A DNA stretch of 64,000 bases from Flavobacteriaceae bacterium PS02337. Its GTDB lineage: Bacteria; Bacteroidota; Bacteroidia; Flavobacteriales; Flavobacteriaceae. The stretch lies in contig JASCOE010000017.1 of NCBI GenBank assembly GCA_029959285.1, positions 34,666-98,665 of the forward strand, given 5' to 3'. This document shows positions 1 through 7,636 of this stretch, piece after piece (the stretch's first letter is position 1; every line of letters starts with the position of its first letter). A program made the position numbers and the translations under genes. The notes under the pieces are model-generated. The model was not told the DNA's origin. It saw only the letters and a program-made list of their open reading frames with translations, and ran no database searches.

Positions 1-957
1 TTCAGGCAAAATCTTTTCAATTTGAGCAATTTTGTCTTTTACATTTACAATAACATTATTGGCATTTTCGCCTTTTAGCATCATTACAATTCCGCCTACA
101 GATTCTCCAAATTCATCTGTAGTCAATGCGCCATAACGAATTGCAGAAGAAATTTTGACGTTTGCCACGTCTTTCACTAAAATCGGTAATCCGCCTTGTG
201 TGCTTTTTACGACAATGTTTTCAATGTCTTGAATGCTTTTTGCTAAACCCGTACTTCTGATATAAGAAACTGTCGGACCTTTTTCAATATAAGCTCCACC
301 CGTATTTTCATTGCTATTATTTAAAGCAGAAAAAACTTGAGTAATTGTTAAGTTCTGAGCTTTCAATCGAGCTGGATTTACGGCAATTTCATATTGTTTC
401 AATTTTCCACCAAAAGTAGAAACATCTGCAATTCCAGGAGTTCCGAGAAGTTGTCTTCTAATCGTCCAATCTTGAATAGTTCGTAAATCTTCTAAAGAAT
501 ATTTTTCTTCATACCCTTTTACAGGTTTTAAAACATATTGATAGATTTCTCCCAAACCAGTTGTTACGGGAGCCATTTCTGGCGCATTGGCATTTCGGTC
601 AATTTCTACTTGTTGGAGTCTTTCGGTGATTTGTTGACGAGCCCAATACACATCAGCATCATCTTCAAAAACAACACTTACGAGAGAAAGTCCGAAACGT
701 GAAATACTTCTGCTTTCTTTTAAATGCGGAATATTACTAATCGCCTTTTCGATCGGAAAAGTAATTAATCTTTCTACGTCTTCTGCACCAAGAGAGGGCG
801 CTGTTGTAATAATTTGTACCTGATTGTTAGTGATGTCTGGAACGGCATCTATTGGCAATTGCGTAACCTCATACACGCCGTAGACAATCCACAACAGTGT
901 AAAGATTCCAATCGCCAGTTTGTTCTTAACTGAGAACTGAATTACTTTATTAAGCAT
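1..957 (-). CDS. CzcA/CusA-family heavy-metal efflux RND transporter, N-terminal part (cut by window edge)
   Basis: The first 319 codons of an inner-membrane RND pump start at the ATG at 955-957 and run off the left edge. The protein opens MLNKVIQFSVKNK, then a first membrane helix (about residues 13-33), then the periplasmic porter domain with the family signature LPIDAVPDITNNQVQI and later WARQQITERL. This is the heavy-metal (HME) branch, which exports Cu, Ag, Co, Zn or Cd together with a membrane-fusion protein and a TolC-like channel; the metal cannot be told from this part. A small exported protein lies just upstream on the same strand, 77 bp away. The family call is firm and the substrate is inference. 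Confidence 0.93.
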   Translation of the reverse strand, partial: MLNKVIQFSVKNKLAIGIFTLLWIVYGVYEVTQLPIDAVPDITNNQVQIITTAPSLGAEDVERLITFPIEKAISNIPHLKESRSISRFGLSLVSVVFEDDADVYWARQQITERLQQVEIDRNANAPEMAPVTTGLGEIYQYVLKPVKGYEEKYSLEDLRTIQDWTIRRQLLGTPGIADVSTFGGKLKQYEIAVNPARLKAQNLTITQVFSALNNSNENTGGAYIEKGPTVSYIRSTGLAKSIQDIENIVVKSTQGGLPILVKDVANVKISSAIRYGALTTDEFGESVGGIVMMLKGENANNVIVNVKDKIAQIEKILPE

Positions 958-1034
958 CTTATAATTAATTAAAAAATAATAAATGAGCGACCGAAACGAA
1001 ACGTCTCAGCCACAGCAAAAAATTTAAAAATTAA

Positions 1035-1412
1035 TTATGCAATCGGAGGTCTAAATAAAGAAAGTAAATTCGGATCTGAAAAAAGATCTGAATTGTAAAC
1101 AGGAATTTTTGATTGTGGTAAATCCAGATTTAAAGGAACTGGAAGTAAATTTTTATCATCTAAAATAAAAACAAAACTTGGAGAGCTATTGTTGATTGTT
1201 TTAAACGGCAACTTCATATCGCGATCATCATCATTATCATTTAAATCTTCTCCCCAATAATGCATCGACAAGAAATCTACAAAACTTACATTTTGTAGTT
1301 TTTGATGCTCTTGGAAATGCTCAATCAGGATCGGCAATTTGTAAAATTGCTGCACAAAACTGCTGTTTGAAGCGATTAGAAAGATAAATATGTAGATGAT
1401 TCGTTTTTGCAC
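1035..1412 (-). CDS. small exported protein upstream of the metal efflux pump
   Basis: This 125-residue protein has an N-terminal hydrophobic signal (about residues 4-20) and no recognised domain. The middle carries an acidic DLNDNDDDRDMKLPFK stretch after an H-Y-W motif, and the C-terminus ends in LFRPPIA. It sits directly before the RND pump gene on the same strand, so it is probably cotranscribed and may be a periplasmic accessory of metal efflux. That role is inferred from position only. A CAAATTTA at 1417-1424 (TAAATTTG on the minus strand) could be its -7 element, but it lies only 4 bp from the start codon, so either the leader is absent or the real start is further in. Confidence 0.7.
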   Translation of the reverse strand: MQKRIIYIFIFLIASNSSFVQQFYKLPILIEHFQEHQKLQNVSFVDFLSMHYWGEDLNDNDDDRDMKLPFKTINNSSPSFVFILDDKNLLPVPLNLDLPQSKIPVYNSDLFSDPNLLSLFRPPIA

Positions 1413-1549
1413 AAGGCAAATTTAACTTAAAATAAATAATTGCGCACTATCAAAAAGCTTTTGAAGAGTTCTTTTTACAATTTAAAAACATAGCGCGTTC
1501 TATATTTGCATTCTGTTAAAATTGAATTACGATTTTTATTAATTCAAAA

Positions 1550-1588
1550 AAAATCGAGTTAAAATCTTTTAGACATTAACTCGATTTT
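1550..1588 (-). terminator. rho-independent terminator of the 1594-2136 gene
   Basis: A perfect 13-bp inverted repeat (AAAATCGAGTTAA at 1550-1562 and TTAACTCGATTTT at 1576-1588) with a 13-base loop lies 5 bp beyond the minus-strand stop codon. On the minus strand it runs directly into a T tract. Confidence 0.85.
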
Positions 1589-1593
1589 AAAAT

Positions 1594-2136
1594 TTAAATC
1601 TTATTGTATTCAACTCCATTGGCATCTGCATACGGAAGCAGTAAATCCATTACTTTTCCAAATCGCTGATCTAATTCTGCTCCTTTAGTGTCATCAAGAT
1701 GTTTTACGGCGATATCTATTTCTTCGTCACTTTTTCCTTGATCTATCATTTTAGCAATCATCAAAAAATCTCTTGTCTGAATTTCATCTGCATATTCAAA
1801 CAACTCGATTCCTGCTTTTACAATTGGCTCGGCATCTTTTGTCGGATGGAGATCTTTTATTCTTTTAATGTCTTGCTTAAAAATATTAGCATAAGCAAAT
1901 TTTACTACTTCTTCGCAACTTGCTCTTTTCATTGTTTTTCCGTCTTCCGATGGCAATTTTAATGTTCCATTCGCTTTATGCTCTCGGAATTCTCTGAAAA
2001 TTCTTTGAAAACTCGACGGAATTTTATTGGCACTCAAACCAATTATATGAAAAACTTGATCAGGCGTATCGTTTATTAGATTGCAAGAAAAAATCGAAAT
2101 CAATAAAATGAAAAATGAAATGATTTTAATTTTCAT
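1594..2136 (-). CDS. putative lipoprotein of unknown function
   Basis: This 180-residue protein starts with a signal sequence ending in a lipobox-like ISIFSC (Cys about residue 18), so it is probably lipid-anchored. The rest is mostly charged and helical, with no motif I recognise. It follows three overlapping minus-strand genes with a 21-bp gap and ends at a strong terminator, so it may be the last gene of that unit. Function unknown. Confidence 0.7.
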   Translation of the reverse strand: MKIKIISFFILLISIFSCNLINDTPDQVFHIIGLSANKIPSSFQRIFREFREHKANGTLKLPSEDGKTMKRASCEEVVKFAYANIFKQDIKRIKDLHPTKDAEPIVKAGIELFEYADEIQTRDFLMIAKMIDQGKSDEEIDIAVKHLDDTKGAELDQRFGKVMDLLLPYADANGVEYNKI

Positions 2137-2157
2137 AAAATATACTTTTACTATGGT

Positions 2158-2679
2158 TTAGTTTTTAAGTTCTAAATGTATTTTCTCAATTAATGTGTCA
2201 ATTTTATGAAGCACAAAATTTTCATAAGACTCTTGTCTTTCCGAGCTTTTTCTCCCAGAACTAAAGGTTTCGCTAATTCTGTAATTTGTAATGAATTGAG
2301 ATTTATTTGCTCCCAATGCATAATACCAGCTTCCCATTTCTGACTGTGTAAATACTACAGCTTCATTTAATTGCATTATTTTCTTTTTTGAAAATAATGG
2401 GTTTTTCTTATAAATTGAATTCGTAGAGACATCAAATATATAATGAATTTTCGAACCAATCTTTATATCATACAAACTATGTAAAACAAAGTATATCAAT
2501 AAAATACATATTGCCCAACGCAAAACTTCGTCCAGATAATTTTGAAGAAAAAGCAATGCAAATAAACCTGCAATTATGCCCGCTAGAAACCACCAAGACA
2601 ATTGTAATGAAGGCTTATTTGGATACAGCTTAAATGTATTTAAAGTATATTCTATGTTATATCTTTCAATAACGTTCAT
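2158..2679 (-). CDS. two-helix membrane protein of unknown function
   Basis: This 173-residue protein has two adjacent membrane helices (about residues 30-48 and 53-70), followed by a soluble beta-rich domain. This architecture (two helices then a PH-like domain) is the same as that of the upstream neighbour, whose frame it overlaps by 14 bp, so the two are probably translationally coupled and may be distant paralogues. The C-terminal part ends in a charged helix. No enzymatic motif is visible. Confidence 0.65.
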   Translation of the reverse strand: MNVIERYNIEYTLNTFKLYPNKPSLQLSWWFLAGIIAGLFALLFLQNYLDEVLRWAICILLIYFVLHSLYDIKIGSKIHYIFDVSTNSIYKKNPLFSKKKIMQLNEAVVFTQSEMGSWYYALGANKSQFITNYRISETFSSGRKSSERQESYENFVLHKIDTLIEKIHLELKN

Positions 2680-3151
2680 TTGGCTGTATTATTTCATTGA
2701 TTTCATTAATTAGCTTTTGCATAGATCTTGTAGAGAATCCTTGCGCAATTCCCATGCATTTTTCTTTCGCATCTTTTCTATAATAAAGATTTAAAGAAAC
2801 GTTGGTCGTTATAAAATTGTGTCTGATTTTTACCAATTCAAAATTGACAAAACTAGATAGCGGAATAATTATCGGTTTATTAATTAATCCATTTTTTAGA
2901 ATGAATTCTTTGCTTTCCATATCTATAATAAACTGCTGCGCCCAAATGGAGATAAAACATAAAACAGTCAAAATACCGAAAATCCAGATTACGGGAGTAT
3001 TTTTATAATAGATGCCGCCAACGGTAAAAGCCAGCATTCCGATCACGACTACTAAACCAAAACCGTACTGTCTTTTCATAATGAACTGACTGCCGACTTT
3101 TTCAAATTTTTTAAGTTCCGCCATATCCTTAGTCAATTTTAACACCGTCAA
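2666..3151 (-). CDS. two-helix membrane protein, possibly with a bacterial PH-like domain
   Basis: This 161-residue protein has a short cytoplasmic N-terminus, two membrane helices (about residues 30-50 and 53-72) and a C-terminal domain of about 85 residues containing DMESKEFILKNGL and IPLSSFVNFEL. That pattern is common in bacterial PH-like membrane proteins; the assignment is weak. It overlaps the upstream gene by 23 bp and the downstream gene by 14 bp, so the three form a tight unit. Function unknown. Confidence 0.65.
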   Translation of the reverse strand: MTVLKLTKDMAELKKFEKVGSQFIMKRQYGFGLVVVIGMLAFTVGGIYYKNTPVIWIFGILTVLCFISIWAQQFIIDMESKEFILKNGLINKPIIIPLSSFVNFELVKIRHNFITTNVSLNLYYRKDAKEKCMGIAQGFSTRSMQKLINEINEIIQPNERY

Positions 3152-3578
3152 TAATTAATGAATCACAAAGAAGCGATAGATAAGCGCTAGTATAATCTGC
3201 AGTAATCTGATCGCTCAAAGAATCAATTCTTCCTTTTGTAAAATCAAATTTTCTGTTGGGCAATTTCCCAAACATATCGGTCATTGTAATCTGTCCGTCA
3301 ATTCCGGATTTGTTTTTCATAAAAGCCGCCAGCAAAGCAATATCCTGCTTTTCAAAATCAATAGAAAAATAATAATTGTTCTTGATTTCATTCGTTTCCG
3401 AATTAATCACAGTTCGAGTAAAAGAAAGTGTTGCAGATCTTATTGTGCCTTTTATAATTTTGTTTCCGTCTTTGACAGAAATTTCAATTTTAATGCGTTT
3501 TTCATCTTGCTGCCCGAACGTAAAAACAGAGAAAAAAAGACAAGCTATAAGTGATAATGTAAAAAATTTCTTATTCAT
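3129..3578 (-). CDS. exported beta-rich protein of unknown function
   Basis: This 149-residue protein starts with a clear signal peptide (MNKKFFTLSLIACLFFSVFTFGQ, cleavage near residue 23). The mature part alternates short strands: NYYFSIDFEKQDI, LLAAFMKNKSG, FDFTKGRIDSLS. The order of these patches faintly resembles the Hcp/TssD tube proteins of Bacteroidota type VI systems, but no other type VI gene is nearby and TssD is not exported by a signal peptide, so I do not make that call. It is the first gene of a three-gene overlapping set. Confidence 0.65.
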   Translation of the reverse strand: MNKKFFTLSLIACLFFSVFTFGQQDEKRIKIEISVKDGNKIIKGTIRSATLSFTRTVINSETNEIKNNYYFSIDFEKQDIALLAAFMKNKSGIDGQITMTDMFGKLPNRKFDFTKGRIDSLSDQITADYTSAYLSLLCDSLIIDGVKID

Positions 3579-3776
3579 AATTTTGAGGTTTTAAAAAAAA
3601 TTAATAACAACAAGATTACTGCTAAGATCTTCTCTCGACAATTCGAAATTGGCAAATGGAGCTTTTAGATTTTTATTTGGTAAATCTCTATCATTATTGA
3701 GAAAAGGCACTTTTAGATTAGCGCTTAAAAGATTGTTTACAAAGCCTTTTCGTGTAAAATTTGGTTACTTATTTTT

Positions 3777-3806
3777 TTGGTTAGTCAACTCGCAATTTGT
3801 ACTTTG
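3777..3806 (+). promoter_or_regulatory. Bacteroidota-type promoter of the LytS-like kinase gene
   Basis: TTG at 3777-3779 and TACTTTG at 3800-3806 are separated by 20 bp, matching the TTG-(17-23)-TAnnTTTG pattern except for one missing base in the -7 element. Transcription would start near 3812, downstream of any start codon earlier than 3826, so this promoter decides the start of the kinase gene. Confidence 0.6.
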
Positions 3807-3825
3807 CTTTCAATTAGAATTGTAT

Positions 3826-5844
3826 ATGCACTTAAAAACTATTTTTATAACAACAGAAAACAGCAAGTTTAAAGCCTTGTTTTGTTTCTTTATTTTGTTC
3901 ATTTCGTATTCAAACGCACAGCAAATTTCTTCCATAGAAAAAATGGCGGCGTATGGATATGACAAACGTTTTTCAGATTCTGCTTCTTGTAAAAAAATGC
4001 AGCTTTTGGCTTTAGATTTGGCTAAGAAAAAAAAGAATATCGACGATGAAGTGATTTGTTATTCGTATTTGGCATTAACACAAAGACGCTTGCTTCATTT
4101 AAAAGAATTTACGCGTTATGCAGACACCGCGTATATTTTAGCTCAGAAAAGCAATAAAATTAGAGTAAAGGCTTTTGCATCGCTTGCTATGGGATCTTTA
4201 AAATCTTATATAGACGATAAACCTCAGGCTTTAGATAATCTTCTGAAAGCGTACGAACTTTTTTCTTCTATAAAAGCTCATGATCAATGTGCAAAAATTG
4301 CCTCAGATATCTCTTATTTGTTTTCTCCCGCTTCACCAGAAAAGGTAAAAAAATATGCCAAAGAAGCTTTATATCATGCAAATAAAGCTGGAGATCCAGA
4401 AAGTCAATTGTACGCTCGACTAGCTTTTGGAGGTTATTTAACAGATCAGTTAGATTCTGGACATCATGAAAATTGGGCGGTTGCTGTAAATTTCTTTAAA
4501 CAAACTGTTGCTTTAGCCGAAAAAAATACTTCTAAAATAGTCAGTAAAAGTAATATCGGAATCGCGTACGTTAATCTCGCCGATCTTTATTCAAAAGGTC
4601 CAAAACCCATTGATGAAAAAGCATTGTTAAGCAATCTAGAAAAAGCTACCGCAATTGCCAAAAAATACAATATCAGAATTATTTACAGAAGCGCAATTGG
4701 ACTTCAGGGCATGTATTATACCGAAAAAGGAAATTTCGCAAAAGCAGAATTACTTTTTATCGAAGGAATAAAATATCAATTAAGTCTTCCGTATACGGAT
4801 AACTATCTGCTTGCAACTTTTTACAGCTGCTTGAAAGATGTTTCGATAAAACGAAAAGATTATCACGCTTACTACGCATACGACACATTATACGCCAAAT
4901 ACAATCAGTTAAAATATAATGAAAGCACACAAAAGCTTTTGCAAAACGCAGATGTCAGATATGAATCTTCCAAAAAAATGGAACGCATTAAACAACTGGA
5001 ACTTGAAAATGAATTGGAACAAAAAAACAAACTTTTAGGTTATGGAATTGCTGGCGTTTTGCTAATTGGACTCGTATTTATGTTTCGTTCTTATTATTAC
5101 AGACAGCGGTATTACTTAAATCGTGAAGAAATTTTAAAACAAGAACAAGCCAATAGCGATTTGAAAATGCAGTTAATGGAAAAAGAAACCATGGAAAATC
5201 TGGCAGCAAGACTTTCGCTCGAAAGAAGATTACTGCGTTCTCAAATGGATCCGCATTTTATTTTTAATGCTTTAGGAAATATTCAGAGTATGATTCTGCA
5301 AAAAGATACTATTCCGGCGATTTCTTATTTGAATAAATTTGCGAAACTTACACGACAGATTTTAGAGCAATCGCGTAAAGAAACTATTTCGCTAGAAGAA
5401 GAAATCGGCACCTTGAAAAATTATATCGAATTGCAGCAACTTCGTCTAAACAATAATTTTGATTATACTATTGCTTGTGACGATACGGTTGAAGAAGATG
5501 TTCTTATTCCGCCATTATTGATTCAGCCTTTTATAGAAAATGCCGTTGAACACGGATTAAAACCGAAACCTAAAGACGAAAAAGGTTTATTAGAAATCAA
5601 TTTTTCGCAACAAACCGATTTAAAGAATTTAATCTGCACCATCAAAGACAATGGCATCGGACTCAGCGCTTCTCGCAAACTTAAAGCAAATGAAAACCAT
5701 CAATCTTTGTCTACTACAATTACAGATGAAAGGTTGAGTAAAATGCAAAAAGAATATCCAAATGCTGGTTTTCAGGTTTTAGAACGCAGCCAAGAAAGTA
5801 ATGAAACGGGCTGCATTGTTATTATCAATATTCCAATCGTATAA
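3826..5844 (+). CDS. TPR-containing LytS-type sensor histidine kinase
   Basis: I place the start at 3826, not at the earlier in-frame ATG at 3649. From 3826 the protein (672 residues) opens with a signal peptide (hydrophobic core about residues 16-28, then SNAQ), and a promoter lies at 3777-3806. An export domain of tetratricopeptide-like repeats fills about residues 40-390, followed by a membrane helix (about 402-422), a coiled coil and a His_kinase domain: H-box QMDPHFIFNAL (about 472-482), N-box IQPFIENAVEHGL (about 565-577) and G-box DNGIGL (about 608). It senses an unknown extracytoplasmic signal and phosphorylates the adjacent LytTR regulator, 2 bp downstream. Confidence 0.92.
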   Translation: MHLKTIFITTENSKFKALFCFFILFISYSNAQQISSIEKMAAYGYDKRFSDSASCKKMQLLALDLAKKKKNIDDEVICYSYLALTQRRLLHLKEFTRYADTAYILAQKSNKIRVKAFASLAMGSLKSYIDDKPQALDNLLKAYELFSSIKAHDQCAKIASDISYLFSPASPEKVKKYAKEALYHANKAGDPESQLYARLAFGGYLTDQLDSGHHENWAVAVNFFKQTVALAEKNTSKIVSKSNIGIAYVNLADLYSKGPKPIDEKALLSNLEKATAIAKKYNIRIIYRSAIGLQGMYYTEKGNFAKAELLFIEGIKYQLSLPYTDNYLLATFYSCLKDVSIKRKDYHAYYAYDTLYAKYNQLKYNESTQKLLQNADVRYESSKKMERIKQLELENELEQKNKLLGYGIAGVLLIGLVFMFRSYYYRQRYYLNREEILKQEQANSDLKMQLMEKETMENLAARLSLERRLLRSQMDPHFIFNALGNIQSMILQKDTIPAISYLNKFAKLTRQILEQSRKETISLEEEIGTLKNYIELQQLRLNNNFDYTIACDDTVEEDVLIPPLLIQPFIENAVEHGLKPKPKDEKGLLEINFSQQTDLKNLICTIKDNGIGLSASRKLKANENHQSLSTTITDERLSKMQKEYPNAGFQVLERSQESNETGCIVIINIPIV

Positions 5845-5846
5845 AA

Positions 5847-6584
5847 ATGTATAGAACAATAATTATAGAAGACGAACAACGCATTCGCGAAGCTTTATCG
5901 ATTATGCTTGAAATGGTGGCGTCAGATGAAGTTCAGATTATCGCTTACGCGGAAAGTGTAGAAGAAGCCGTAAAATTAATTGATCGCTTAAAACCAGATT
6001 TAGTTTTTATGGATATTGTACTGCAAAACGGAACGGGATTTGACGTTTTACAGCAGATTGAATTCAATTCTTTTCATTTAATATTTACAACCGCTTACGA
6101 ACAACACGCCGTAAATGCATTTAAATACAGCGCTATAGATTATCTTTTAAAACCAATTGATCCAGAAGAACTGAAAACGGCAATTGAGCGTATTTCTCTT
6201 TTGCAAGAACGCGTTTTAGAAAAACATCAGTTAAACGAATTACAGCACAATCTTGCGAAAACTCCAGACCGAATTATTCTGCCAACGCAAGAAGCAATGT
6301 ATGTAGTGAAATTAGACCAAATTTTAAGATGCGAAACTTCGGGCTCTTACACCACTTTCTTTTTAATAGACGGAAGAAAAATAATGGTTTCTAAACCCTT
6401 AAAAAACTACGAAGATTTACTCGAACCGCCTTTATTTTTCCGCATTCACCAATCACATTTAATTAATATTAATTCCATAGTAAGTTACTCGCGTGAAGGA
6501 ATGGTGCATATGAGCGACAAATCTGTTGTGCCAATTTCGAGAAGCAAAAAAGAACAATTTTTTAAATTGATGAAGGACGATTAA
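5847..6584 (+). CDS. LytTR-family response regulator
   Basis: This 245-residue protein is the partner of the upstream kinase. The receiver domain (about 1-120) has the acidic pair IIEDE, phosphoacceptor Asp56 in DLVFMDIVL, and the TTAYEQ and LLKPID motifs. The C-terminal LytTR DNA-binding domain (about 140-243) contains the RCETSGSYTTFF and FFRIHQSHLIN signatures. LytTR proteins bind paired direct repeats of about 9 bp. Two base pairs separate it from the kinase gene, so the pair is one unit. Target genes are not evident. Confidence 0.95.
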   Translation: MYRTIIIEDEQRIREALSIMLEMVASDEVQIIAYAESVEEAVKLIDRLKPDLVFMDIVLQNGTGFDVLQQIEFNSFHLIFTTAYEQHAVNAFKYSAIDYLLKPIDPEELKTAIERISLLQERVLEKHQLNELQHNLAKTPDRIILPTQEAMYVVKLDQILRCETSGSYTTFFLIDGRKIMVSKPLKNYEDLLEPPLFFRIHQSHLININSIVSYSREGMVHMSDKSVVPISRSKKEQFFKLMKDD

Positions 6585-6590
6585 TAATTA

Positions 6591-6624
6591 TTAATTGTTA
6601 ATTGTTAATTGTTAATTGTTAATT
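6591..6624. repeat. 7-bp tandem repeat (TTAATTG)
   Basis: Four exact copies of TTAATTG (6591-6618) followed by a partial copy begin 6 bp behind the regulator stop codon. Such arrays vary in copy number by slippage; no function is evident. Confidence 0.9.
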
Positions 6625-6694
6625 AAAACTTTCCGAATACCAATCCAAAGCTACCATAGACAAAGCAACTATTTCAGCATCGGTTTTCTGCATT

Positions 6695-6702
6695 TATTTT
6701 TG
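6695..6702 (+). promoter_or_regulatory. -7 promoter element (TATTTTTG)
   Basis: An exact TAnnTTTG match lies 20 bp before the ATG at 6723. No clear TTG is seen at the expected -33 position. Confidence 0.5.
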
Positions 6703-6722
6703 ACGTAATAAATACTAAAACG

Positions 6723-7052
6723 ATGAATAATAAAACCCTGTCTATTTTAAGCTATATCACCATTATTGGATGGATTGTAGCTTTTGTGAAAAGTAAAGAT
6801 TTAACACCAAAAAGCGATTTGGTGCGCTACCATTTAAAACAAGGATTCGGAATTTTTCTGGTTTCCTTAGTTGTAAATATTGCTTTGTCTGTAATTGTAA
6901 CGATCGTTCCGCCGCTTTACTTTTTAAGTTATGTGGGTTACATTATTTTGATTTTGTGGATTTTCGGAATCATAAATGCTGCAAACGAACAAAAGAAACC
7001 TATTCCGGTAATCGGAAAAATCTTTGAAGACAAATTCAATTTTATCGACTAA
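6723..7052 (+). CDS. DUF4870/Tic20-like small membrane protein
   Basis: This 109-residue protein has hydrophobic segments at about residues 8-24, 44-62 and 66-86, separated by SDLVRYHLKQGFGIFL, the motif typical of the DUF4870 family (YHxxQ followed by a helix). The C-terminal NAANEQKKPIPVIG also fits. Members are found widely but their function is not known; Tic20-like annotation is by remote similarity only. It has its own promoter-like element and a hairpin downstream, so it appears monocistronic. Confidence 0.85.
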   Translation: MNNKTLSILSYITIIGWIVAFVKSKDLTPKSDLVRYHLKQGFGIFLVSLVVNIALSVIVTIVPPLYFLSYVGYIILILWIFGIINAANEQKKPIPVIGKIFEDKFNFID

Positions 7053-7101
7053 TCTGTCTTGCTTTTTTTGGCTGACGTTTTTATTTTTTGGATGTAGGAA
7101 T

Positions 7102-7158
7102 GATTCTCAAAGAATATCAATGCTGTAGTAACATTGATGAGTACTTGAGAATCTTTTT
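7102..7158 (+). terminator. nested hairpin with T tract, likely terminator of the DUF4870 gene
   Basis: An outer perfect stem GATTCTCAA (7102-7110) / TTGAGAATC (7145-7153) encloses an inner perfect stem ATCAATG (7116-7122) / CATTGAT (7132-7138) and is followed by TTTTTCT. The two-part stem with an internal loop is unusual for a simple terminator. Confidence 0.55.
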
Positions 7159-7173
7159 CTATTTATTATTCTC

Positions 7174-7194
7174 TTTATTCTTTATTCTTTATTC
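7174..7194. repeat. 7-bp tandem repeat (TTTATTC)
   Basis: Three exact copies of TTTATTC abut the stop codon of the minus-strand HxlR regulator gene at 7195. Confidence 0.85.
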
Positions 7195-7488
7195 TTAAGA
7201 CAATCCTTCTAACTGCAGAAAAACAGGAATCAAAGCTTTTCCTTTTTCCGTCAAGTTATATTCGATATGTAAAGGTTTCAATTTAATTGTTATTTTTTCT
7301 AAAAGTCCTTCTTCTTCCAATTCTTTCAAAGCAGTTGCCAAAGATTGTTTATTTGAACCCTGAATTTGTCGCAGCAAAGTATTAAAACGCAAAGGCGATT
7401 CTACCGACAAACGAAAAATTTCTGCTTTCCATTTTCCAGATAACATCTTTAAAAGTCTTTGCGCGGGACAAGTTTCGATTTCTTCCAT
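7195..7488 (-). CDS. HxlR-family winged-helix transcriptional regulator
   Basis: This 97-residue DNA-binding protein shows the whole HxlR domain: CPAQRLLKMLSGKWKAEIF (the conserved Cys-Pro near the N-terminus and the GKW motif), RFNTLLRQIQG, then SLATALKELEEEGLLEK and the wing ending in YNLTEKGKALIP. Many HxlR proteins sense electrophiles or oxidants through the N-terminal Cys, here about residue 7. The gene is divergent from the mechanosensitive channel gene 148 bp away, so it may control that gene or itself; this is inference. Confidence 0.93.
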   Translation of the reverse strand: MEEIETCPAQRLLKMLSGKWKAEIFRLSVESPLRFNTLLRQIQGSNKQSLATALKELEEEGLLEKITIKLKPLHIEYNLTEKGKALIPVFLQLEGLS

Positions 7489-7604
7489 GAATTAAATAAT
7501 GTTCCAAAAATTGTATGTAAAAATAAAGATAAAATATTACCCCAAAATACGGTATGGCTTTTAAATTTAATTTTTCTTAACTGAAAGTTGTTGAAAAAAA
7601 ATTA

Positions 7605-7612
7605 CATTTGAG
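7605..7612 (+). promoter_or_regulatory. -7 promoter element of the MscS-type channel gene
   Basis: TACATTTG is an exact TAnnTTTG match 24 bp before the ATG at 7637. No well-placed -33 TTG was found. Confidence 0.55.
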
Positions 7613-7636
7613 TTCCCTAAATAAGCCATATATATT

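Noticed and set aside
3129-3578. Hcp/TssD-like tube protein
   Set aside because: The resemblance is only in the spacing of short patches; the protein has a signal peptide and no type VI genes are nearby.
6591-6624. CRISPR-like repeat array
   Set aside because: Units are 7 bp with no spacers; it is a simple tandem repeat.
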